Shown in pieces: positions 1-8,876 of a stretch of DNA of 63,383 nt. The DNA is from Gemmatimonadota bacterium. Lineage in GTDB: Bacteria; Gemmatimonadota; Gemmatimonadetes; Gemmatimonadales; GWC2-71-9. Numbering within the stretch: position 1 is the stretch's first letter; each line of letters begins with the position of its first letter. The stretch lies in assembly GCA_027294455.1 (NCBI GenBank), contig JAPULZ010000159.1:1-63383 (forward strand). Reading direction: 5' to 3'. A model generated the notes under the pieces. It saw only the letters and a list, made by a program, of their open reading frames with translations, was not told the origin of the DNA and searched no databases. The position numbers and the translations under genes are program-made.

Positions 1-12
1 CTCTTGCGAAAG

Positions 13-44
13 TATCGAAAGACCATATATATGGTCTTTCGATA
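13..44. promoter_or_regulatory. Perfect 32-bp palindrome, probable PadR operator
   Basis: Every base of the 32-bp stretch pairs with its mirror position. The left half is TATCGAAAGACCATAT and the right half is its reverse complement. It ends 22 bp before the GTG start of the PadR gene at 67, and its AT-rich centre could double as a -10 region. PadR proteins bind dyads in their own promoters, so autoregulation is the simplest reading. The outer TATCG...CGATA is shared with the dyad in front of the third PadR gene (16530-16559). Confidence 0.72.
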
Positions 45-66
45 TTTCAACGGCCGGGAGGTCTGC

Positions 67-429
67 GTGTCACCCAAAGGAGCGAGCGGCGCCAAGCCCA
101 TAACCAGTTCCGCCTTCTATATCCTCCTGGCCCTGGCCGACGAAGACCGCCACGGCTTGGGTATCGCCGACGAGGTCGCCCACCGTACGGGAAACGACGT
201 CGACCTCGGCCCCGGCACGCTCTACCACGCCATCAAGAAGGCGCTGGAAGGCGGTTTGATCCAGCAATCCACCGCGCGGCGAGATCCCGCCGATGACGAC
301 CCTCGCCGGCGCTACTACGCCATCACGCGTCGAGGACGCCGGGCGCTCCAGGTCGAGACCAAGCGGCTGACGCGGCTGTTGGATGCTGCGCGGGAAAAGA
401 ATGTGCTCGACGACCTGAAGCCGGCCTGA
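67..429 (+). CDS. PadR family transcriptional regulator (module 1)
   Basis: This 120-aa winged-helix regulator probably represses its own promoter and the following permease gene. The helix-turn-helix lies at about residues 10-75. It contains the family signature of a Gly-Pro-Gly-Thr-Leu-Tyr recognition helix, followed by a wing with RRRYYAIT near residue 82 and an amphipathic C-terminal helix used for dimerisation. I chose the GTG at 67 because GGGAGG lies 5 bp upstream; the reading frame stays open further upstream, but that would place the palindrome inside the gene. The stop codon is 2 bp before the ADOP permease start, so the two genes are probably co-transcribed. The signal sensed is unknown. 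Confidence 0.9.
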   Translation: MSPKGASGAKPITSSAFYILLALADEDRHGLGIADEVAHRTGNDVDLGPGTLYHAIKKALEGGLIQQSTARRDPADDDPRRRYYAITRRGRRALQVETKRLTRLLDAAREKNVLDDLKPA

Positions 430-431
430 GC

Positions 432-3128
432 ATGCCCGCCACTAGACTGTTCCGCTTGCTCTTGCTGTTCTACCCACCCGGGTTCCGACGGCACTTCGGA
501 CGCGAAATGCTCGAGTTCGTCGAAGCGCGGGCCCGGCGCACACCATCTGCAAAAGGGTGGTCGTCCGTCGTGCGAGACGTGGCCCGCTCGCTTCCCGCCG
601 CGTGGCTCGATGCGTTTCGCTCGCTGCCCCGGCGTCTCCGCCGTCGGGCTCCACCAGCCCCTATCTATCCCGACCTTTCGCCGACATCGATGCGGCGAGG
701 AGTACTCGACATGCTTGCCACGTTTTTCCGCGATCTGCGTTTCGCGTTGCGCAACCTCGCGCGGGCACCAGGGTTCACCATCATCGCCGTCGCGACGCTG
801 ACGCTGGGGGTCGGCGCCAACACGGCCATCTTCTCGGTGGTCAACGGCGTCATGCTGCGCCCGCTCCCATATCACGAGCCCGACAATCTGTACATGGTCG
901 CGCGAACCTATACCGGTGATGAGAACATGGGTTTCGCCCAGTCGCAACCGGATATCGTGGATATCCAGACCGAGGTCACCGCCATCGAGTCCGCCGCCGG
1001 GTACAACACCTCGAACTTCACCATCACCCAAGGTGGCCAACCCGAACTCGTTCGCGGTAGCCGCGTGACCACCGGTCTCCTGGAGGTATTTCATGTGTCG
1101 CCCACCTTGGGACGCGACCTCCGAGCCGAGGAGAACGTCCCCGGCGGACCATTGGTGGCAGTCATCGGACATGCCTTCTGGCAGGAACGCTACGGCGGCG
1201 ACCCGGACGTGCTGGGACAAACGGTCGAGCTGAGCGAACGAACCTTTGAGATCGTCGGCGTCGCGCCCGCGGGCTTCGACTATCCCAATGGGGCACAGGT
1301 CTGGGTTCCCCGGTATCACAACCTCGATGGATGCGCCCGCGGCTGTCACCTCATGCGCCTCGTCGCGCGGCTGCTGCCCAGTACGACGAAGGAAGCAGCG
1401 CAGGCCCAACTGTCCGCACTCGCCACGCGGCTGCAAGAGGCGTTCCCCGATTCCAACTTCGGCAAAGAGTTCCGCTTCGTCAGCCTCGCCGACACCGTGT
1501 ACGGTAGCGTCAGGGTCGGCCTCTTCGTGATGCTTGGCGCCGTCGGCCTCGTGTTGCTCATCGCCTGCGCCAACGTGGCCAACCTGCTCCTCGTGCGAGG
1601 CACGGCCCGCGCGGGCGAATTCGCGGTGCGGGCGGCCCTCGGCGCCAGTCGGGGGCGCCTGGTCGCCCAGCTGTTGATCGAAGCGCTGGTGCTCGCGGCC
1701 GCCGGCGCCGCGTTGGGCGTCGCGCTGGCCCGGGTGAGCCTCGGGAGCCTGTTGCGACTGGCGCCATCCAATCTTCCCCGGCTCGACGAGATCTCCGTGA
1801 ACGGCACGGTGCTGCTCTTCGCGGTGGGCACGGTTACCGTGATCACGTTGCTCTTCGGGTTGATGCCGGCGTTTCACCTCGCACGGACGCCGGTGTCCGA
1901 GACCCTGAATCGAGGACGTGGTGCCGGTGGTTCCATTCGCGCGTGGTCCCGCTCCGCGTTGCTCGTCGTGGAGGTCGCACTCTCGTTGATGTTGCTGTTC
2001 GGCGCCGGGCTGTTGCTGCGAAGCTTCTCCGAGCTCAATGCCGTGGAATTGGGATTCGACAAGGACCGCATTCTCACTTTCTCGGTTTCACTTCCCGGGG
2101 CGCGCTACGGTCCCGACGAATCGGTTCGTTTCTTTGACGAGTTGGAATCGCGGATCGGCGCGATCCCCGGGGTCGAGTCGGTGGGCGGCGCGTTCGGGAG
2201 TCCCATGGGCACGAGCAACATTGGCGGATCGTTTACCCTCCTCGACCGACCCGAGCCGCCTCCGGGGCAAGAGGCGAGCGCGCTCATGCGACCGATCACC
2301 CTCGGCTACTTGGAAACGCTGCGGATACCCATCCTCCAGGGTCGCGGGTTCGCACGAGGCGACCGCCGCAACACGCGTCGCGTCGTCCTCGTGAGTCAGG
2401 CATTCGTGAACCGTCATTTTCCGGAGAAGGATCCCATCGGCGTGCAGATCGACCTGGACGTCTCGGTGGGGTACCCCAACGACGAGACCTACACCATCGT
2501 CGGCGTCGTGGGCGATATCCGCTCGCGCAACGTGCGGGTCGCGCCCGTGCCCGAGCTTTACACCATCCAGACCCAGGCAGGCAGCAGTTTCTTGAGAATG
2601 CTGGCACGGTTGTCACCTGGTGCCGCGGACGTACTGCCCGCGATACGCCGTGAAGTTCGGTCCATCGATCCCAACATCCCGCTGCGAAGCATCGCCACGC
2701 TGGAGGCCGCAGTGGAGCGGGCGTTGGGACCCGCGCGATTCTACCTCGTGCTGCTGTTCGTGTTTGCCGGCGTTGCGGTGGCCTTGGCCGCCATCGGGCT
2801 GTACGGCGTGGTGGGCTATCTGGTCTCGCGCCGCACGCGGGAGATCGGCATCCGCATGGCGCTGGGTGCCGAGGGGTCCGATGTCGTGCGGCTGGTGCTG
2901 CGCCAGAGTATGCGACCCGCGATGCTCGGGATCGTCGTCGGTGTGGCAGGCGCGTATGGGGGTGCCCGCGTTCTCGGCTCAATGGTGTACAACGTCGGGA
3001 CACAAGATTCCATGACGCTTGCAGCCGTGACGGTGGTGCTGCTGGCGGTGGTGGTCGTGGCGATTCTCATTCCGGCGCGCGCGGCGAGCCGCATTCCGCC
3101 TGTGGTGGCGTTCAGAGCAGAGGCATAG
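432..3128 (+). CDS. ADOP family ABC permease (FtsX/MacB-like), module 1
   Basis: This is an 898-aa duplicated orphan permease of the inner membrane. The N-terminal prefix (about 1-60) has the LLLLFYPPGFRRHFG pattern of the ADOP prefix domain. The first MacB-type core domain follows, with a transmembrane segment at about 115-138 ([16 protein letters not shown]), a large extracytoplasmic domain, and an FtsX half near 362-480. A second copy of the same arrangement starts near residue 507 and ends with three membrane helices and the usual RIPPVVAFRAEA-type tail. Family members resemble MacB permeases, which power efflux or lipoprotein transport with a separate ATPase. No ATPase gene is present here, and the substrate is unknown. 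It sits 2 bp behind its PadR gene. Confidence 0.9.
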   Translation: MPATRLFRLLLLFYPPGFRRHFGREMLEFVEARARRTPSAKGWSSVVRDVARSLPAAWLDAFRSLPRRLRRRAPPAPIYPDLSPTSMRRGVLDMLATFFRDLRFALRNLARAPGFTIIAVATLTLGVGANTAIFSVVNGVMLRPLPYHEPDNLYMVARTYTGDENMGFAQSQPDIVDIQTEVTAIESAAGYNTSNFTITQGGQPELVRGSRVTTGLLEVFHVSPTLGRDLRAEENVPGGPLVAVIGHAFWQERYGGDPDVLGQTVELSERTFEIVGVAPAGFDYPNGAQVWVPRYHNLDGCARGCHLMRLVARLLPSTTKEAAQAQLSALATRLQEAFPDSNFGKEFRFVSLADTVYGSVRVGLFVMLGAVGLVLLIACANVANLLLVRGTARAGEFAVRAALGASRGRLVAQLLIEALVLAAAGAALGVALARVSLGSLLRLAPSNLPRLDEISVNGTVLLFAVGTVTVITLLFGLMPAFHLARTPVSETLNRGRGAGGSIRAWSRSALLVVEVALSLMLLFGAGLLLRSFSELNAVELGFDKDRILTFSVSLPGARYGPDESVRFFDELESRIGAIPGVESVGGAFGSPMGTSNIGGSFTLLDRPEPPPGQEASALMRPITLGYLETLRIPILQGRGFARGDRRNTRRVVLVSQAFVNRHFPEKDPIGVQIDLDVSVGYPNDETYTIVGVVGDIRSRNVRVAPVPELYTIQTQAGSSFLRMLARLSPGAADVLPAIRREVRSIDPNIPLRSIATLEAAVERALGPARFYLVLLFVFAGVAVALAAIGLYGVVGYLVSRRTREIGIRMALGAEGSDVVRLVLRQSMRPAMLGIVVGVAGAYGGARVLGSMVYNVGTQDSMTLAAVTVVLLAVVVVAILIPARAASRIPPVVAFRAEA

Positions 3129-3162
3129 GCGGGGGTGCCGAAACGTTGACTCCTCCCCGGGG

Positions 3163-3191
3163 TTGACACGGTCGCATGAAGCAGCTATATG
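3163..3191 (+). promoter_or_regulatory. Sigma70-like promoter for PadR-ADOP module 2
   Basis: TTGACA at 3163-3168 is followed by a 17-bp spacer and TATATG at 3186-3191. It lies 35 bp after the previous permease stop and would start transcription about 30 bp before the GTG at 3229. Confidence 0.6.
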
Positions 3192-3217
3192 TCATTCGCC
3201 TCTAGACGATCGTCATA
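3188..3217. promoter_or_regulatory. Weak 30-bp dyad, possible PadR operator of module 2
   Basis: Arms TATGTC (3188-3193) and GTCATA (3212-3217) pair at five of six positions and span 30 bp, the same length as the clear dyads of modules 1 and 3. A perfect inner palindrome GACGATCGTC lies at 3205-3214. The position, from the -10 box to the ribosome-binding site, fits a repressor site, but the symmetry is much poorer than in the other two. Confidence 0.3.
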
Positions 3218-3228
3218 ACGGAGTTTCC

Positions 3229-3582
3229 GTGACCCCAGATGCTTTCCTCCCCCTGAATCCCCGTGCCTACGCGATCATGCTCGTCATCGCTGATGAACCG
3301 GCCCATGGCTACCGGATCAAACACGAAGTGGAGGAGCGCTCGGGTGGATCGATCGCACTCGACCCCGGCTCGCTCTACCGGACGATCGCCAAGTTGGTCC
3401 GGGATGATCTGGTCGCGGAGCGCCGGGCTCCGGCGGATACGGACCGGGACGACGAGCGGCGCCGGTACTATCAGCTGACGCCTCTGGGCAAGCGCGTCGC
3501 GCGGGCCGAGACCGAACGGTTGGCCGCGCTCATTCAGACCGGGCCGGCCCGCGCCCTCCTGCGACGCGGCAAGACGGCATGA
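3229..3582 (+). CDS. PadR family transcriptional regulator (module 2)
   Basis: This is a 117-aa winged-helix regulator. It shows the PadR features AHGYRIKHEVEERS, then DPGSLYRTIAKLV (recognition helix, about residues 42-58), then a wing containing ERRRYYQLT. The GTG at 3229 was chosen because GGAG lies 5 bp upstream. An alternative in-frame start near 3163 would begin inside the -35 box. Its stop overlaps the permease start by 4 bp (ATGA at 3579), which implies translational coupling. It probably autoregulates this second PadR-ADOP unit. Confidence 0.9.
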   Translation: MTPDAFLPLNPRAYAIMLVIADEPAHGYRIKHEVEERSGGSIALDPGSLYRTIAKLVRDDLVAERRAPADTDRDDERRRYYQLTPLGKRVARAETERLAALIQTGPARALLRRGKTA

Positions 3583-6290
3583 CCCGCCGCAAGCGGGATG
3601 GGGCACGAAGGACCACGCGCGTCTTCGACGCGCTGCTGGCACTGTACTCGCCGGCCTTCCAGAAGGGCTACGGCGGCGAGATGAGAAGGGTGTTCGTCGA
3701 GTCGTACGACACAATCAGCCGGGGAGGCTCCCGGTGGACCCGCCTTGGCTTTCTCTCGCGCACGTTTCGCGGCATGCTGGTGAGCGCCGTCGGCTCGTGG
3801 TTCGATATCCGTCGGTCCTCTCCTGCGTCTTCCCCCCGCGTGCACCGGGTGCGCGGTACCGCCGGAGCGTTCTACGTACGGGATGTTGTTGCGGGTATCG
3901 CCGCAATCGTGCGCGCCCCGGGATTCGGCGTTCTTTGCGTCGCCATACTGGGCCTCGGCGGCGCCGCGGTGGTCACCGTGGGCGCCGTCACCCACGCCAC
4001 GCTCGTCCGTCCCCTGCCCTACGCAGCACCCGACCGAGTCGTGATCGGCTGGGGCAGTACCTCCGTCAACGGGCAATTCCGCGACGTCATTGCTGGATCG
4101 GTCGCCGTTGATCTGATCCGACGCAACCGGACATTCGACGCCTTGGCCGCCTTCAAGCCGGACGGCACCGTCTTGATGCAGGATAACAAGCCCCACGTGC
4201 TCGATGCGCTCACCGTCACCACGGAGTTCTTCGCGGCTCTGGGCATCGACCCGTGGCTGGGGCGCTGGTTCACCACAGAAGAAGGCTTCTCGGGCGGCGA
4301 GCCGGTCTTGGTGGTGAGCCATGCGTTCTGGCAGAAGAAACTGAACGCCGATTCTTCGGCCGTCGGCCGCCGCATCACGTTGGACGGGGCGGCCCATACC
4401 GTGGTCGGCATCACGGGGCCGGACTTCTACTTCCCGTTCGCGCTCGATGTCGTCGTTCCGCTCCACGAGGACGTGTTGGCTACCCACAGCCGGACCAACT
4501 ACAACTACTGGCTTGCCGGTCGGTTGCACGACGGCGTGGAGATGGCCACGGCCAGTGCGGACCTCAACCAGATCCTGGGTGCGATCGCGGAAGAAGACCC
4601 TCGCCTTGCGAACTGGTCGATTCTCATCGAGCCGTTCCAAGAATCGGTGGTGCAATACATCCGGCTCCCACTCCTCGCCGTGCTCGTGGCGGTAGGGTTC
4701 GTGTGGCTCATTGCGATAGTCAACGTGGCAAACCTTCTGCTCATACGCGTCTCGGGCCGGCAACACGCCCTGGCCATTAGACGCGCGTTGGGTGCTTCGA
4801 CACCTAGGCTCGCGGCGTTGCTCCTCGCCGAGGGCGCCACGATCTCGCTTGCCGGTTTCGCCATCGCCCTCGGGCTGGCGACGGTCATGTTGGACTTGTT
4901 GCGCACCGTCATGCCACCCGTAGTGCCTGTTCCAGGATCGGCTGCACAGGTTGCCCTCGTTACGCCCGTTCTCAGCTGGCCGGTGGTCGTATTCGCCACG
5001 CTGGTTTTCGTTGGTGGGTTCGCCGTCTTCTCTGCCCCGGTCTTGTGGAACGCCCTGCGCCGATGGGAAACCGGTTCCCTCCAGGGGAACTCGCGGACGC
5101 AATCGGGGACGCGCGGGAACCTGCGCATGCACGACGCGCTCGTCGCCGCGGAGTTGACCCTGGCGACGTTGCTGCTCGTAGGTGCCGGCCTCTCGGTGCG
5201 CACGACGGTGAACCTGCTGAGGGCCGACTCGGGTCTCCACCCCGCAGGCGTGCTCAGCTTGTATATGGGAGATTTCAACGGACGTCCGCGAGAGGACCGG
5301 GTCCGTTTCTTCGATGGGGTGCTGCGCGAGATCGAGGCATTGCCAGGAGTAGCGTACGTCGGGCTGAACGACTACGTGCCCTTACAGAATGAAGACGACT
5401 TCGAAGGCGTTCGCTTTCCCGATCGGCCGCCACCCCAACCAGGGCAAGGGCCGCGGGAAGAATGGCGGCGGGTCAGTGCCGACTATTTCGCTGCCGCAGG
5501 CATCTCGCTGATCCGCGGCCGGACCTTCACGCGGGGCGACGACGAGACCGCGCCGTCGGTGGCCGTCATCAACCGCGCGTTCGCCGCAAAGTATTTCACC
5601 GGAGACGACCCCATTGGCTACCACATCCGGGTAACCGACGACCCGTACGACCTGACGGAAATCGTCGGCGTCGTGGACGACGTGCTCCGGCGGGGGCTGA
5701 ACCAGGCCGCGCCGCCGGTGCTCTACGTGCCGTATCAGCGCAACCCACGGCCCACCATGGCCGTGTTCGTACGCACGGACGGAGATCCGTCCTCCTTCGC
5801 CGAGGCCGTGAAGAGTGCCATATGGAGGGTAGACCCAGGCCAACCCATCGCCCAGATCCTGACACTCGAGGACATCGTACGGTCTTCGATCGGTGTTCCT
5901 CGACTGACCATGCAAATCGTTGGCGCGCTGGCATCCCTCGCGTTGGTACTGGCCGCCGTGGGCGTGTTTGGGGTGATGGCGTACAGCGTGCGTATGAGAC
6001 GACACGAACTGGCTATTCGCGTGGCGGTGGGCGCGACTCCCCGCGGCATTCGTGCGCTCGTCGTGGCGAAGGATGCCCGCATCACGGCACTCGGGCTCGG
6101 GATGGGGCTGGGGTTGGCCTTCTTGTTGGGAAACACCATCGAGGGGTTGCTGTTTGGCGTGGCCCCTGCCGATCCAGTGACGTTCGCCGGCGTGGGGATG
6201 GTGCTCGCCACCGTGTCGCTCCTCGCGGCCTACATCCCGGCGCGCCGCGCCAGCCACGTAGACCCCCTCGAGTCGCTGCGCGCCGAGTAA
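3579..6290 (+). CDS. ADOP family ABC permease (FtsX/MacB-like), module 2
   Basis: This 903-aa inner-membrane permease has the ADOP layout. A prefix domain (about 10-60, LLALYSPAFQKGYGGEM) comes first. It is followed by a first core and FtsX unit, with membrane segments near 105-130 and 365-480, and a second copy starting near 520 and ending in three helices and the tail ASHVDPLESLRAE. The first membrane segment reads GLGGAAVVTVGAVTHAT where the other copies have a [12 protein letters not shown] motif, so this is the most divergent of the four. It overlaps its PadR gene by 4 bp. No ATPase partner is nearby. Confidence 0.88.
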   Translation: MTRRKRDGARRTTRVFDALLALYSPAFQKGYGGEMRRVFVESYDTISRGGSRWTRLGFLSRTFRGMLVSAVGSWFDIRRSSPASSPRVHRVRGTAGAFYVRDVVAGIAAIVRAPGFGVLCVAILGLGGAAVVTVGAVTHATLVRPLPYAAPDRVVIGWGSTSVNGQFRDVIAGSVAVDLIRRNRTFDALAAFKPDGTVLMQDNKPHVLDALTVTTEFFAALGIDPWLGRWFTTEEGFSGGEPVLVVSHAFWQKKLNADSSAVGRRITLDGAAHTVVGITGPDFYFPFALDVVVPLHEDVLATHSRTNYNYWLAGRLHDGVEMATASADLNQILGAIAEEDPRLANWSILIEPFQESVVQYIRLPLLAVLVAVGFVWLIAIVNVANLLLIRVSGRQHALAIRRALGASTPRLAALLLAEGATISLAGFAIALGLATVMLDLLRTVMPPVVPVPGSAAQVALVTPVLSWPVVVFATLVFVGGFAVFSAPVLWNALRRWETGSLQGNSRTQSGTRGNLRMHDALVAAELTLATLLLVGAGLSVRTTVNLLRADSGLHPAGVLSLYMGDFNGRPREDRVRFFDGVLREIEALPGVAYVGLNDYVPLQNEDDFEGVRFPDRPPPQPGQGPREEWRRVSADYFAAAGISLIRGRTFTRGDDETAPSVAVINRAFAAKYFTGDDPIGYHIRVTDDPYDLTEIVGVVDDVLRRGLNQAAPPVLYVPYQRNPRPTMAVFVRTDGDPSSFAEAVKSAIWRVDPGQPIAQILTLEDIVRSSIGVPRLTMQIVGALASLALVLAAVGVFGVMAYSVRMRRHELAIRVAVGATPRGIRALVVAKDARITALGLGMGLGLAFLLGNTIEGLLFGVAPADPVTFAGVGMVLATVSLLAAYIPARRASHVDPLESLRAE

Positions 6291-6612
6291 TTTCGAGTAC
6301 CACCACAAAGAATGGTACAAACCGCCGCCGTGGCGTACTGCCATGTTGCGATCGTACCGACGTCACGCCAGCTTTTCACAGGGCCACCACGGCGCGCAGA
6401 CGATCGTAGCCGCTCCCCATGGGTCCCGCATATTCCTCTATAGAGGTGTCACGAACGGAGATCTCGAATCCCCCGAGAACTGAACGCTGCAAAAACTGCT
6501 GCGTTCTGAGTACCTTGGGCAGGTTTCCCCTCAACGACGCGAGAGAAGAAAACTGCCCACCTTCACTGATTCAACGCCGCATCGCCGCCATTTAGGCCTC
6601 GTCCTTGCGTTC
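6291..6612. other. Long leader between ADOP module 2 and the DUF5916 gene
   Basis: This 322-bp stretch has no separate gene. It holds GTACCA...TGGTAC arms around 6298-6314, a perfect 12-bp palindrome CCTCTATAGAGG at 6435-6446, and an inverted repeat at 6482-6506 (GAACGC...GCGTTC outside GCA...TGC). The last 60 bp (6553-6612) appear to code for the start of a signal peptide in frame with the next gene. I see no convincing terminator with a T-tract and no consensus promoter. Confidence 0.5.
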
Positions 6613-8787
6613 ATGCTGCTCGGAACGACGGGCGGCGAAGCCCAGGATCCCATGCCCCTCACCCGCCTCTCCGGGCCCATCATCCTGGACGGGCTGAGCG
6701 ACGAGGCGGCCTGGCAAGACGTGCCGGTTCTGCCCCTCATCGTCTACCAGCCCACGTTCGGTGAAGCGCCGACCCAGCGCACGGAAATCCGGGTCGCCTA
6801 CGATGACGACTATCTCTACGTGGCCGGGCGCATGTACGACTCGCGCCCGGACCAGATCAGGACTTTCTCCCTGAACCGCGACGGCGCGTTCTCTGACGAC
6901 CTGATGGCGATCGTGCTCGATACCTACAACGACTACGAGACCGCCGTCTGGTTCACGACGAACCCCGCAGGGGTACGCTCCGACCGGGCCATCTCCAACG
7001 ACGCGCAGATTACGAGCTTTCGCGATCTGAACAGCGACTGGAACACCCATTGGGACGTGGCTGTGCAGAAGAACGGCGAGGGGTGGTTCGCCGAAATGCG
7101 CATCCCCTTCTCGAGCCTCGGCTTCCAGGACGACGACGGCCACGTCGTCATGGGCATGAGCGCGTATCGCTGGATAACCCGGCGCAGCGAGCGCCATCTC
7201 TTTCCGGCAATTCCACCCGACTGGCGAATGGGCTTCGCCAAGCCCTCTCAGGGACAACGTGTGTCCTTCGAGGGCGTCTACAGCAAGAAACCCGTCTACA
7301 TCACCCCGTATGGGCTGGGGGGGATGAATCGCGAGGCCGAGCTGGACAGCACCTCGACGGGGTACATCTCCAACAGCGACCCGACGACCGAAATAGGCGG
7401 CGACCTCAAATACAACATCACGAGCAATCTCACGCTGGACCTGACGGTCAACACCGATTTCGCCCAGGTCGAGGTCGATGCACAGCAGGTGAACCTCACC
7501 CGATTCTCCCTGTTCTTCCCCGAGAAGCGCCAGTTCTTCCAAGAGCGGAACGGCCTCTTCGAATTCAACACCGGCGGACAGAACCGGCTGTTTCACAGCC
7601 GGCAAATCGGGCTCAACGATGGCGAGCCGGTGCGCATCTACGGCGGCGCGCGGGTCGTGGGCCGTGTGGGCACGATGGACCTCGGCGTGCTCAACATGCA
7701 AACGGCCTCTGAACGCGGGATCCCCGCCGAGAATTTCGGGGTGGTGCGGCTGCGCCAGCGTGTATTCAATCCGTATTCCAACATCGGCGGTATGGCCACC
7801 ACGCGATTCGGCAGCGATGGCAGCTACAACGTGGCGGTGGGATTCGATGCCGTCGTGAGACCGTTCGGTGACGAATACGCGACGTTGAAGTGGGTCTCGA
7901 CCTTCGACGACGACCGGGCGCCCGGAGCAACCCTGGGCGACGGCGGTCTGTTCCTCGCTCGCTGGGAGCGGCGCAACAACAACGGATTCAGCTACTTCGC
8001 CGACTATGTTCGCTCGGGGGTCGCCTACGATCCCGGCGTCGGCTTCGTACGCCGCAGCGATTTCAGCTTTTTCGACAACCAACTCTCGTACCAATGGTTC
8101 ATGGGAGTCGATTCACCGTTCCGGAGCATCACCCTCGGCAACCTCGGACAAACCTTTCTGCGCAACGCCGACAAATCGGTCGAGTCGGCGTCGATCGAAC
8201 CCTCGTTCCAATTCGAATTCAAGACCGGCGGAAATTTGTCGTTCAGCATGCTCAACAGTTACGAGAGCGCGCTCGACTCCTTCGACATCCTGGGCGGCAT
8301 CCCGATCCCGAGTGGAGAGTACTGGTTTCACGAAGCGCTGGTGAATTTTCGGATGTCCGGCGGATCGGCACTACGGGCAGAGGGAGGCGCCAGCACAGGG
8401 AGTTTCTACGACGGGTGGCGCACGTCGGTACGGGCCGGGCCCACCTGGATCCCCTCTCCCCACTTCGAAGTGGGCATCGATTATCAGCTCAACATGATTC
8501 GCTTTTCCGACCGCAACGAATCGTTGGACGCCCACCTCGTAGGATTCCGTGTGAACACGGCCTTCGACAAACACCTATCCATCAACACCTTCGTGCAGTA
8601 CAACAGCGCCGAAGACGACGCGAACATCAACGCACGGCTGCGGTATCACTTCCGCGAAGGTAACGATCTCTGGATCGTGTACACCGAGGGATTCAATACC
8701 GACCGGGACCAGCTCTCGCCACCAAGGCTGCCGCTGTCGCAGAATCGGGTGTTCCTGATCAAGTACACTTATACATTTATTGGGTAG
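6613..8787 (+). CDS. DUF5916 / CBM9-like outer-membrane protein (paralogue A)
   Basis: This is a protein of at least 724 aa. The N-terminal part (about 20-200) is a CBM9-like beta-sandwich with LDGLSDEAAW. The rest is a DUF5916 region predicted to form an outer-membrane beta-barrel. The DFAQVEVDAQQVNLTRFSLF stretch and FPEKRQFFQE near residues 290-315 are diagnostic, and the protein ends in an aromatic beta-strand as barrels do. The family is often called carbohydrate-binding, but the function is not established. The ATG at 6613 falls inside what looks like a signal peptide: in-frame upstream codons give HRRH followed by LGLVLAFMLLGTTGGEAQ. The true start may therefore be a non-ATG codon such as CTG at 6553. 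It faces its paralogue at 8877. Confidence 0.87.
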   Translation: MLLGTTGGEAQDPMPLTRLSGPIILDGLSDEAAWQDVPVLPLIVYQPTFGEAPTQRTEIRVAYDDDYLYVAGRMYDSRPDQIRTFSLNRDGAFSDDLMAIVLDTYNDYETAVWFTTNPAGVRSDRAISNDAQITSFRDLNSDWNTHWDVAVQKNGEGWFAEMRIPFSSLGFQDDDGHVVMGMSAYRWITRRSERHLFPAIPPDWRMGFAKPSQGQRVSFEGVYSKKPVYITPYGLGGMNREAELDSTSTGYISNSDPTTEIGGDLKYNITSNLTLDLTVNTDFAQVEVDAQQVNLTRFSLFFPEKRQFFQERNGLFEFNTGGQNRLFHSRQIGLNDGEPVRIYGGARVVGRVGTMDLGVLNMQTASERGIPAENFGVVRLRQRVFNPYSNIGGMATTRFGSDGSYNVAVGFDAVVRPFGDEYATLKWVSTFDDDRAPGATLGDGGLFLARWERRNNNGFSYFADYVRSGVAYDPGVGFVRRSDFSFFDNQLSYQWFMGVDSPFRSITLGNLGQTFLRNADKSVESASIEPSFQFEFKTGGNLSFSMLNSYESALDSFDILGGIPIPSGEYWFHEALVNFRMSGGSALRAEGGASTGSFYDGWRTSVRAGPTWIPSPHFEVGIDYQLNMIRFSDRNESLDAHLVGFRVNTAFDKHLSINTFVQYNSAEDDANINARLRYHFREGNDLWIVYTEGFNTDRDQLSPPRLPLSQNRVFLIKYTYTFIG

Positions 8788-8876
8788 GACACCGGCGATT
8801 CTAGGTTGGCGAATGCAGACTTGTTGTTCCCTCATGTTGCTTTCTCGATAACACGGCCGCCTCCAATCTGTAGTCT

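Noticed and set aside
315-1877. Long open frame on the minus strand opposite ADOP 1
   Set aside because: Its translation is low-complexity and rich in Arg, Gly and His, as expected from reading a GC-rich gene backwards. The plus-strand permease has clear family motifs.
3534-5240. Long minus-strand open frame opposite ADOP 2
   Set aside because: Same pattern of antisense GC-rich translation, without domains or a ribosome-binding site.
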